A DNA stretch of 11,590 nt, from the NCBI GenBank assembly GCA_046049665.1, contig JBJOQW010000092.1:1-11590 (forward strand), written 5' to 3'. Every line of letters starts with the position of its first letter. Position 1 is the first letter of the stretch. Positions 1 through 5,921 of the stretch are shown piece by piece. Made by a program: the position numbers and the translations under genes. The notes beneath the pieces were generated by a model. That model saw nothing but the letters and a program-made list of their open reading frames with translations, searched no databases and was not told the DNA's origin. Origin of the DNA: JAAFHS01 sp046049665 (lineage in GTDB: Bacteria > Pseudomonadota > Alphaproteobacteria > Rhodobacterales > Rhodobacteraceae).

Positions 1-54
1 CGTGAAGCTTTCACCAAGATCATCGGGCCGAAACCCTACCTGGCCGATATGTGA
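1..54 (+). CDS. C-terminal end of an unidentified protein (partial)
   Basis: The window opens inside a reading frame that gives REAFTKIIGPKPYLADM and then TGA at 52-54. Only 17 residues are present, too few to assign a family, and I do not recognise them. The codons (GTG-, GCC-, CTG- and ATC-rich) match the core genes of the window. The gene points towards the convergent msrPQ operon and is separated from it by about 370 bp. Confidence 0.5.
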   Translation, partial: REAFTKIIGPKPYLADM

Positions 55-425
55 AACGTTCAAACGCCGTTCGCGCCCAAACCGCCCACATATCCCTTCA
101 TCTTCCAAATTTTCAAAGAGCGCGGCGACAAAAATTGACAAGGTCACTAGTTTCCTAGCGCATCCCCGCCAACCGTATCTCCAGATTTTGCGGGCCGTTG
201 CTTTCGCTTCATCCCGCCACCGTCGCGTTTCCGCTTCGGTGAGGCGCTATTTACGGATGGGGCCACCAAGCCGCAAGAGGAAAAATGCATGCTGTCGCAA
301 AATTTTTGCAAAGCACATTTTCTGCACAAAATCTGGGGCTTGGCGACACGATCGACACAAGTCGCACAACGGCGGCGCAACAATCATACCCGGAAAAGCG
401 GCCCGCTGGTGCGACTCGTGCCGCT
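55..425. other. Gene-free gap between convergent genes
   Basis: No convincing gene lies in these ~370 bases. Short open frames exist on both strands, but none has a good ribosome-binding site or a recognisable product. The stretch is locally AT-richer than its surroundings, mainly at 100-150 and 285-335. It contains a 13-base palindrome at 297-309 and, at its right edge, the msrQ terminator-like hairpin. A TTGACA hexamer at 135-140 has no matching -10 box at normal distance. Confidence 0.5.
297..309. repeat. AT-rich palindrome GCAAAA-T-TTTTGC
   Basis: Perfect 6-base arms GCAAAA (297-302) and TTTTGC (304-309) surround a single T. Related words (TGCATGC at about 286-292, CTGCACAAAA at 322-331) lie on either side. 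It could be an operator for a dimeric regulator, but the adjacent genes run towards it and no promoter or regulated gene is visible, so its role is unknown. Confidence 0.35.
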
Positions 426-427
426 TT
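394..427 (-). terminator. Probable msrPQ transcription terminator
   Basis: AAAGCGGC at 395-402 and GCCGCTTT at 420-427 form an 8-bp perfect stem with a 17-nt loop. On the minus strand the hairpin starts within the msrQ stop codon (426-428) and ends in a TTTT that is partly in the stem. The U-tract is short, so termination efficiency is uncertain. Confidence 0.45.
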
Positions 428-1043
428 AGCCGGCTACCAGCCTTGCGCGGCCCTGCCATCCGGACCGGATGACGCGTGCCGCTAGCAATGCGGCAATGAT
501 CCCCAGGTAAATCAGCGCCTCGGCTGCCCATGTCTTTTGCAGCATGACAAAATGCACGGCCCCCAGCAGGCCTGCGGCATAGGTCAGCATGTGCAACCTG
601 CGCCAGCGCAAGGGCCCCAGCCGCCGGATCGCCCAGTTCGCCGAGGTGATGGCCAAAGGGATCATCAGCACAAAGGCCGCCATGCCGATGATGATGTAGG
701 GGCGCTTGTAAAGGGCATCCAGAATCTCGCTCCAGCGCAGGCCAAGGTCCAGGACAGCCCAGGCCAGCAGATGCAGCGCCACATAGGCAAAGGCCAGAAG
801 GCCGATGGCGCGCCGGAACTTGATCAGGTTCACACCCGCCCAGCGCATTGGTGTGATGCACAAGCCCGCCACCAGCAGCTGCAACGCAATCTCACCCAGT
901 TCGCGTTCCAGCGTCTTTGCCGGGTCCGGGCCCAGATCACCGCCTAACGCCAGCGCGAACAACCATGCAAACGGCAGCAGGCCCAGCAGATAGACCGGCC
1001 ATGTCGGCAGCCATTTGGCCCAACTGTTCACCTGACCCAGCAT
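426..1043 (-). CDS. msrQ: MsrQ, haem b membrane subunit of methionine sulfoxide reductase MsrPQ
   Basis: This 205-residue inner-membrane protein of the ferric-reductase-like family (formerly YedZ) takes electrons from the quinone pool and passes them to periplasmic MsrP. The sequence is a run of hydrophobic helices (about residues 16-34, 50-65, 80-98, 115-132, 150-168, 172-190). Histidines at 91 (in VALHLLAW), 151 (RRLHMLTY) and 164 (AVHFVML) sit where the family has its haem ligands. Length is typical of the family. Its ATG (1041-1043) shares one base with the msrP TGA stop (1043-1045), so the two are almost certainly translated in a coupled way from one mRNA. A hairpin follows the stop. Nothing appears broken. 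Confidence 0.95.
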   Translation of the reverse strand: MLGQVNSWAKWLPTWPVYLLGLLPFAWLFALALGGDLGPDPAKTLERELGEIALQLLVAGLCITPMRWAGVNLIKFRRAIGLLAFAYVALHLLAWAVLDLGLRWSEILDALYKRPYIIIGMAAFVLMIPLAITSANWAIRRLGPLRWRRLHMLTYAAGLLGAVHFVMLQKTWAAEALIYLGIIAALLAARVIRSGWQGRARLVAG

Positions 1044-1951
1044 CAGTAATCAACCGCCAGATCCTGCCCCGCATAAAGGCTGGCCACTTCGGCCTCATAG
1101 CCATTGAACATCAGCGTATCCTGACGCCCGGCAAACAGCCCGCCACCAATGCGCCGTTCCGATGCCTGCGACCAGCGCGGATGGTCGACCTGTGGGTTCA
1201 CATTGGCATAGAACCCATATTCGCTGGGCTGCAGCATGTTCCATGTCGTGGGCGGCATCGTGTCTGTCAGACTGATGCGCACGATGGATTTGATCGACTT
1301 GAAGCCGTATTTCCACGGCACCACCAGCCGGATGGGCGCGCCGTTCTGGTTTGGCATCGGCTCACCATACAGCCCCGTCGCCATCAGGGTCAGCGGATGC
1401 ATCGCTTCATCCAGACGCAGACCTTCACGGTAGGGCCATTCGATAAAGTTGCTGGTCTGCCCCGGCATTTCCTCGGGCCGCACCAGCGTTTCGAACGCCA
1501 CGAACTTGGCCCCCGGTTGCACGCCAACGCGGTTCAGAAGGCCCGCAAGCGCGAACCCGTTCCACGGGATGATCGCGCTCCACGCCTCAACACAGCGGAA
1601 ACGGTAGATGCGCTCTTCGATCGGCTGGTCTTTCAGCACATCCGCCAGATCATAGGTGCCCGGCTTATCCACCATGCCGTCAATCACGATGGACCAGGGA
1701 TCAGTCGTCAGGCTGCCTGCATAGGCTGCCGGATCTTCCTTGCCCGTGCCGAATTCGTAAAAGTTGTTATAGCTGGTGACGTCTTCGAACGTGTTGGGCT
1801 CTTCGCTGGTGGAATAGGGCGACTTCGCCTGCGCCAGCCCAACCTGCGGTGCCGCCAGCAAGGCCGCCGTGCCCACCATCAACTGCCGCCGGTTGATCCA
1901 ATCTGCCTTGGGTGTGACGTCTGACCAGCCAAGTTTTCTCGTGCCGCGCAT
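1043..1951 (-). CDS. msrP: MsrP, periplasmic molybdopterin methionine sulfoxide reductase
   Basis: The 302-residue catalytic subunit of MsrPQ repairs methionine sulfoxide in envelope proteins using a Mo-molybdopterin cofactor. The N-terminus has a Tat signal: twin arginines at 21-22 (NRRQLMVG), a hydrophobic stretch, and a likely cleavage near 42 (GLAQA). The Mo-ligand cysteine is Cys120 in RFRCVEAWS; the family segments around NGAPIRLVVPWKYG and KSIKSIVRI are present. The frame is open upstream to 2236, but I place the start at the ATG of MRGTRK because GGAG lies six bases before it on the minus strand; upstream sequence includes antisense RHS coding DNA. Alternative in-frame ATG: 1963 (MEHAM). 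It is first in a two-gene operon with msrQ. Slightly shorter than the E. coli protein but complete. Confidence 0.95.
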   Translation of the reverse strand: MRGTRKLGWSDVTPKADWINRRQLMVGTAALLAAPQVGLAQAKSPYSTSEEPNTFEDVTSYNNFYEFGTGKEDPAAYAGSLTTDPWSIVIDGMVDKPGTYDLADVLKDQPIEERIYRFRCVEAWSAIIPWNGFALAGLLNRVGVQPGAKFVAFETLVRPEEMPGQTSNFIEWPYREGLRLDEAMHPLTLMATGLYGEPMPNQNGAPIRLVVPWKYGFKSIKSIVRISLTDTMPPTTWNMLQPSEYGFYANVNPQVDHPRWSQASERRIGGGLFAGRQDTLMFNGYEAEVASLYAGQDLAVDY

Positions 1952-1977
1952 TGCATGCTCCATCTGCGTTTTGCAGG

Positions 1978-1983
1978 AATATA
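1978..1983 (-). promoter_or_regulatory. Possible -10 box of msrPQ
   Basis: On the minus strand TATATT lies 26 bases before the msrP start, in the short stretch between msrP and the truncated RHS fragment. The hexamer at the expected -35 distance (2001-2006, GCGTCT on the minus strand) is poor. The assignment rests on the -10 match and position only. Confidence 0.25.
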
Positions 1984-2059
1984 CGGGCGGCAAGCCGGAA
2001 AGACGCATGAAATTGCGCCTGTTCACAGCAATGCGATAGACCGCAACATTGCCCCCCAC

Positions 2060-3091
2060 CTGCACCGCGATCATCTCGGTTCCGTCCGCGCCATCACCAA
2101 TGCCACCGGAGCCCGCATCGAATCCGCCATCTACAAACCTTACGGCGAGCAGACCGAGACCCTCTCCCCCGCCAACCTGACGCCCGAATCCAAAGGCTGG
2201 ATCGGAGAGCGGTATGATGCCGACGCAGGCCTGCAATACCTCAACGCCCGCTACTACGACCCCGTGCTGGGCCTGTTCCTGCAGCCGGACTGGTTTGAGG
2301 TTCTAAGGCCGGGGGTCGGCACGAACCGGTTCAGCTACAGTTTCAACGATCCGGTGAATTTCAGTGACCCAAGTGGGCATGAACGGATTTCGCCAAAGTT
2401 TAGCAAGAGTCTAAACGATGCCCTTACGCGGACGTTTGAAGCTATTCGCTCTTCATTGAGAAAGGATGTTGCCGCCGCCGGTTCATTGGCTGCTAGGTAT
2501 GATCGTGGAGAGCGAACAGGTTGGTTCGCGCGACTGGGCTGGTCTTCGTCGGAGCAACGTCTTCATCGCGAAGTCCGGCGCGACCAAAACTGTACATCTG
2601 GCACGACTTGTTCAGCCGTCACTGGTAATACGTTTCGACAATATGGGGCGAACGTGTCAACCATCTTGGCCGGAATTGGCTCGAGTGGCTCGGGAGTGAA
2701 AGTCGAAATGGGCAATGGTCCGCGTTCACCTACAGGGGGTATCGCCACCGCCCCGCGCCCAGGAACATCAACCACAATTTATGGTGACTTCTTCTTGGAC
2801 TCGGTGACCAGTAGCAATGGCTTATCCGTTCCCCAAACTGACTCTACACGTATCGGCTATTTGGTGCATGAAATGGGCCATGCATATTAGGGGTTAACCG
2901 ATCAGCTGTCTCGTTCTGGTCTTGCATCGTTGGGGATTGGTCTAGGTACGCCGGGCGTCAACCCTCCATTTAATGATGATCCTGCAATGTATGATGTTTA
3001 TGGTGCGACCGGACGGGACGCAGCAATACGCTTGGGTGTCAGCGACCATAACGATAGGTTTATCTGTATGACAGGATTGAGGGGATGTTGA
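2060..3091 (+). pseudogene. 3' remnant of an RHS-repeat toxin gene with zinc-metallopeptidase tip, interrupted by TAG
   Basis: Full RHS proteins are shell-forming polypeptides of >1000 residues that end in a variable toxic tip; here only the end remains. Recognisable RHS core starts at LHRDHLGSVRAITN (2060), continues through GERYDADAGLQYLNARYYDP, LFLQPDWFEV and NRFSYSFNDP, and ends at the core-closing DPSG (2366-2377). Everything before 2060, including shell and N-terminus, is missing; the flank is the msrP upstream region. The tip (2378 on) carries LVHEMGHAY, a HExxH zinc-protease motif at 2867-2881, followed at once by TAG (2888-2890). The same frame stays open for 66 more codons (GLTDQLSRSG... 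to FICMTGLRGC) and stops with TGA at 3089-3091, overlapping the next gene. A CAG-to-TAG change would explain this. With no RHS N-terminus and a stop in the tip it is most likely dead. The tip family is not one I can name. Confidence 0.85.
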
Positions 3092-3627
3092 GCATCATGC
3101 TAAGAGTATTTTTTCTGCCAGTTATTCTTTCCGGCTGTGTTTCTGTGCCTATCTCCGAAAAGGTATGGCAGTTAGGGTCTGCCGCGCCTCAAGTCACAGT
3201 TTCTGGCCCTCAAGAATCGAATACGTCATTTGCATTTACGCTGACCATAAAGAACTTGGCCCCGATTCCGGTATGCTATGATGGAAACGCTGAATTTATG
3301 ATTGGACTCGGCATTCGAAATGCAGATACGGGAGCAAGCCTCTCATGGGTAGACGGTCCGATTGCAGCTGGCGGTGGAGGTGTAACCACCCAAAGATACC
3401 TTCTAGAGGCTGGCGAGAGCGTTTCCCAAGTTATTCAGTTGCCACGTCCGTTGGCAGGTCCATACTCGACTCCTTTTGTCGATAGTCGATACAACATCGG
3501 TGATCGGCTGGTTGCAGTGGGTGGCGAGGAATTCTATTCTTGTGAGTATGGTTCAACCCTCGAGGCAATGGCAAATGAGGGGACATTAGTGGTGTTTTCG
3601 GACCAATCCAAAGTTTTTCAAGAGTGA
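3085..3627 (+). CDS. Putative lipoprotein, candidate immunity protein of the RHS metallopeptidase tip
   Basis: This 180-residue protein has a short lipoprotein signal: a hydrophobic run, then lipobox LSGC with the lipid cysteine at 18. Position +2 is Val, which argues for outer-membrane sorting by the E. coli rule. The mature part is rich in beta-strand-like stretches (FAFTLTIKNLAPIPVCYDG, QRYLLEAGESVSQVIQL) with Cys in VCYDG and YSCEYG that could pair. The start ATG at 3085 overlaps the ancestral RHS stop (3089-3091), with AGGA eight bases upstream; a second ATG at 3097 is also possible. RHS tips are normally followed directly by their immunity gene, so this is the expected partner; I do not recognise the family. 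Base composition is low like the toxin tip (27 of 60 bases G/C at 3241-3300). A hypothetical lipoprotein unrelated to immunity is the alternative. Confidence 0.7.
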   Translation: MLSIMLRVFFLPVILSGCVSVPISEKVWQLGSAAPQVTVSGPQESNTSFAFTLTIKNLAPIPVCYDGNAEFMIGLGIRNADTGASLSWVDGPIAAGGGGVTTQRYLLEAGESVSQVIQLPRPLAGPYSTPFVDSRYNIGDRLVAVGGEEFYSCEYGSTLEAMANEGTLVVFSDQSKVFQE

Positions 3628-3628
3628 T

Positions 3629-3646
3629 AGCTAGCGTTAGCAAGCT
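3629..3646 (+). terminator. Weak hairpin after the lipoprotein gene
   Basis: AGCT (3629-3632) and AGCT (3643-3646), plus inner GC/GC pairs, can fold into a small stem with one mismatch and a GTTA loop, two bases after the stop. It is followed by TTAGG, not a real U-tract, so it is a poor terminator candidate. Confidence 0.2.
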
Positions 3647-3842
3647 TTAGGTCGAGTTGTTCCATGACTTTCGCGCGGGTTCACCCACCGTTCCAATGGA
3701 AGCAATGACCCTGCGCTGTCTGGTGTCCGGTGAGGATAGGCGTTCCGCCGATAGCAGAAAGCCAAGCTACGCCGCCCACCCCGGTCCTTAACAAATCCCT
3801 CATCCCGCCATCCAACCCATTGATTAAATTCGCCCCAAAATC

Positions 3843-3859
3843 TGTCCCATCATGGGACA
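3843..3859. repeat. Perfect palindrome TGTCCCAT-C-ATGGGACA
   Basis: Eight-base arms TGTCCCAT (3843-3850) and ATGGGACA (3852-3859) flank a single C. It lies seven bases beyond the stop of the gspE remnant. On the minus strand it is followed by GATTTTGGGG, so it may have served as a terminator of that gene; its short centre and symmetry also suit an operator site. Confidence 0.4.
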
Positions 3860-3866
3860 CGCCTTT

Positions 3867-4175
3867 TCATCCCACCCACAACTCCGCCCACAACCGCCGC
3901 TCCCCCACCCCCGTCCCGCCACAAACCGCACAGCCGGCGCCCCCACAGGCCGGGCAAGGTGTCAACATCAACTCCTGCCCCAGCACCCCCCGCAGCACAT
4001 CCCGCACCAAAAACTCCGGCACCCCCAGATCAACCAGCCGCGTCACGGCCCCGGCGGCGGCGTTCGTATGCAGGGTTGACAGAACCAGCCGCCCCACCTG
4101 CGCCGCCTGCGCCGCAATCTCGGCCGTCTCGCCAGCCCTGATCTCACCAATCAGGATCACACTCTTGCGGCCTAG
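3867..4175 (-). pseudogene. 3' remnant of a GspE/PilB-type secretion ATPase
   Basis: About 100 C-terminal codons of a type II secretion/type IV pilus AAA+ ATPase survive. The Walker B region SVILIGEIRAGETAEIA begins at about 4163 and is followed by the family's LVLSTLHTNAAAGAVTRL and then a two-CxxC zinc finger (CPACGGAGCAVCGG). The Walker A P-loop and the whole N-terminal part are missing, so it cannot hydrolyse ATP. The frame upstream of about 4170 is only out-of-frame reading of the SGNH hydrolase gene, whose stop codon is at 4172-4174: the breakpoint lies within a few codons of that stop. No other gsp or pil gene is in the window. Confidence 0.85.
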
Positions 4176-5113
4176 CGCAACTGTTCCGAAATCGCTTGAC
4201 AGATCGAGGCTGACAGCAGGTTCACCGCTGCCTGCTGTGCCTCGCGCGTCGGGTGATAGGGGTCGCGCACCGCACCTGATGACCGTTGCCGAAAGTGGCG
4301 CGGGTTCCCGACATTCAGCGCAAGGGTTTCCGGCGTGTGCCCCTGCACAATGCTGCAACGGCTGCCCGCCTGATGAAACGCCGCCACGATATTGTCTTGC
4401 GCACGGCTGCGCAGAACCGCCGTGCGTTCGTGGTAGACCGGTGTCGTCGTCATGAAGATGCAGGGCAGATCCGCAGGCAACTGCGCCATCGTGCTGTGTA
4501 CATCGGCCAGCGCTGCCGCAGGATCGCTCGCCCAGCGTTCAGCCCCGTTGCCCAGGAATGACAGCACCAGAAGACGTGGCATATAGTGTTCATGCTGAAA
4601 CATCGTTTCAAACGCCGACTGCCCGCTTTCGCAGAAATCAAGGTTCCGGTCGCGCCCGATCTGCACATAGGGGTTTTCGCTGCTGTTCAGCACGCCATAG
4701 CTGCCCGCATTCGCCCGCCAGCGTTTGTCAACATCGCAAAGCGCACTTTTGCCCCGGTCCGTCCGGCTGATCCATGACCCCAGCGATGTTGACCGCACAC
4801 CAATCACACCCACCGTCGGTTCATTTGGCAAATCCACACGGGTGCCTTGCGGCCAATACGCCGCGCAATGCGCAACCGGCATTTCAAAGAATGACAACAG
4901 CGGTGGTGCCAACCCGAACGTGATCTGTGAATCGCCCAGAACCAGCACATCCATCGCCGGCGCATCGGCCCTGACCGGCAAGGCCAGTTGCGCCATCAGC
5001 AACGTTGCCGCCAGCCACCGCCACAGCCCCCCCGGTTTCCCCGTCACATCAGCCAATTCCACGCCACTTTCACAGATGCTCAGTTGCACAAGGCGCATTT
5101 GCCATTGCCGCAT
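4172..5113 (-). CDS. Secreted SGNH/GDSL-family hydrolase
   Basis: The protein is a predicted exported esterase/acyl-hydrolase of the SGNH superfamily. Block I is VLVLGDSQITFG, with nucleophile serine about residue 62; FLGNGAERW resembles the GxN block; the catalytic Asp-His pair is DPYHPT near the C-terminus (about 284 and 287). A hydrophobic segment LWRWLAATLLMAQLALPVRA at about 31-50 looks like a signal peptide with cleavage after ARADA-type residues. The start is uncertain: no ATG in the region has a good ribosome-binding site, and 5113, 5098 or a downstream GTG (5062, 5047) are all possible. The open frame extends to 5383 but that part overlaps the fasciclin promoter. Substrate is unknown; envelope polysaccharide or lipid esters are plausible. 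The 3' end abuts the gspE remnant but the protein looks complete. Confidence 0.75.
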   Translation of the reverse strand: MRQWQMRLVQLSICESGVELADVTGKPGGLWRWLAATLLMAQLALPVRADAPAMDVLVLGDSQITFGLAPPLLSFFEMPVAHCAAYWPQGTRVDLPNEPTVGVIGVRSTSLGSWISRTDRGKSALCDVDKRWRANAGSYGVLNSSENPYVQIGRDRNLDFCESGQSAFETMFQHEHYMPRLLVLSFLGNGAERWASDPAAALADVHSTMAQLPADLPCIFMTTTPVYHERTAVLRSRAQDNIVAAFHQAGSRCSIVQGHTPETLALNVGNPRHFRQRSSGAVRDPYHPTREAQQAAVNLLSASICQAISEQLR

Positions 5114-5117
5114 CCAC

Positions 5118-5139
5118 GTTACGGGCAAAGTCCCGTAAC
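5118..5139. repeat. Perfect 8-bp hairpin upstream of the SGNH hydrolase start
   Basis: GTTACGGG (5118-5125) and CCCGTAAC (5132-5139) are separated by six bases, CAAAGT. If translation of the hydrolase starts at 5113 or 5098, this hairpin falls in the leader of its mRNA directly before the start and could mask it. On the plus strand it is followed by CGTTTT, but no plus-strand gene ends there. Confidence 0.4.
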
Positions 5140-5310
5140 CGTTTTCAACAAACCGTGCATTGGCCGCATCCGCCATGGCGCTGCGATTGTTTGAAACACT
5201 CGCCCCGCCCAGATCACGCCCGGTCACAAATTTTTGTCTGGAAACCTCAATTTGCCACTGCTTAGGGCGCGCGGGCCGCATGACAAGGCCCATTTGCCGG
5301 ATCATCGACA

Positions 5311-5341
5311 TGATCCGATTGCACATCGAACCCCATATAAC
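5311..5341 (+). promoter_or_regulatory. Candidate RpoE (ChrR-type ECF sigma) promoter of the fasciclin gene
   Basis: TGATCC at 5311-5316 and TATAAC at 5336-5341 are separated by 19 bases; an ATATAA reading gives 18. TGATCC is the -35 element described for the singlet-oxygen sigma factor RpoE of Rhodobacter sphaeroides. The predicted transcript would begin near 5347, about 36 bases before the fasciclin start. The -10 fit is less specific, and a housekeeping promoter cannot be excluded. Confidence 0.45.
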
Positions 5342-5382
5342 GCTCAGCCAACAACGGCTTAGATCAAACGGGAGTGACACCA

Positions 5383-5862
5383 ATGATCCGTAGAACCTTT
5401 ATCGCCCTGACCGCTGCTGCATCCTTCATCGCAATGCCAGCCTTTGCGCAGGACAAAGACATCGTCGATACCGCCGTCGGCGCAGGCACCTTCAACACGC
5501 TCGCCGCAGCACTGACCGCTGCTGGCCTGGTTGAAACGCTGAAGGGCGAAGGCCCGTTCACCGTATTCGCGCCAACCGATGATGCCTTCGCTGCCCTGCC
5601 CGCAGGCACCGTAGAAGATCTGCTGAAGCCCGAAAACAAGGACAAACTGGTCGCAGTGCTGACCTATCACGTGGTACCCGGCAAGGTCATGTCCACTGAC
5701 CTGACCGAAGGCATGACGGCTGCCACCGTGAATGGCGCGAACGTCACCATCACGCTGGAAGGCGGCGCAAAAGTGAACGGCGCGAACGTTACCGCAGCCG
5801 ACATCGCAGCCACCAACGGCGTGATCCACGTGATCGACGCCGTGATCCTGCCGCCCCAATGA
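5383..5862 (+). CDS. Secreted FAS1 (fasciclin) domain protein
   Basis: A 159-residue exported protein made of one FAS1 (beta-Ig-H3/fasciclin) domain, a fold used in cell-surface adhesion and of uncertain function in bacteria. Residues 1-22 form a clear Sec signal peptide (MIRRTFIALTAAASFIAMPA, cleavage after FAQ or AFA). FAS1 hallmarks follow: FNTLAAALTAAGLVETL, GPFTVFAPTDDAFAALP, LVAVLTYHVVPG and the closing GVIHVIDAVILPP. The sequence between contains an internal near-repeat (VNGANVTI and VNGANVTA). The start is at 5383 because GGGAG precedes it by eight bases; a GTG nine bases earlier falls inside that site. It has its own promoter region and a strong hairpin after the stop, so it is probably monocistronic. 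Confidence 0.93.
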   Translation: MIRRTFIALTAAASFIAMPAFAQDKDIVDTAVGAGTFNTLAAALTAAGLVETLKGEGPFTVFAPTDDAFAALPAGTVEDLLKPENKDKLVAVLTYHVVPGKVMSTDLTEGMTAATVNGANVTITLEGGAKVNGANVTAADIAATNGVIHVIDAVILPPQ

Positions 5863-5873
5863 TTTGGGAAAAC

Positions 5874-5896
5874 CAGGGGGGCCAATGGCCCCCCTG
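5874..5896 (+). terminator. Strong GC hairpin after the fasciclin gene
   Basis: CAGGGGGGCC (5874-5883) and GGCCCCCCTG (5887-5896) form a perfect 10-bp stem with an AAT loop, 12 bases after the stop. There is no T-run downstream on the plus strand; on the minus strand GGTTTTCCC follows. It probably ends or stabilises the fasciclin transcript. Confidence 0.6.
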
Positions 5897-5921
5897 ACCC
5901 CACCCGTCTGAAAGGGTGGCA

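Noticed and set aside
917..1924. Plus-strand open frame of 335 codons opposite msrP
   Set aside because: Shadow of msrP, which has a Tat signal, the Mo-cysteine and an operon partner.
1952..2236. N-terminal extension of msrP to a start at 2236
   Set aside because: It would run antisense through RHS core sequence; the ATG at 1951 has a good ribosome-binding site and gives a normal Tat signal.
2050..4106. Near-repeat CCCCACCTGC(A/G)CCGC at about 2050 and 4095 as possible flanks of a mobile element
   Set aside because: Short, imperfect and typical of GC-rich coding DNA; no transposase or integrase lies between.
5114..5383. N-terminal extension of the SGNH hydrolase to 5383
   Set aside because: It would overlap the fasciclin promoter and start, and put about 120 residues before the signal peptide.
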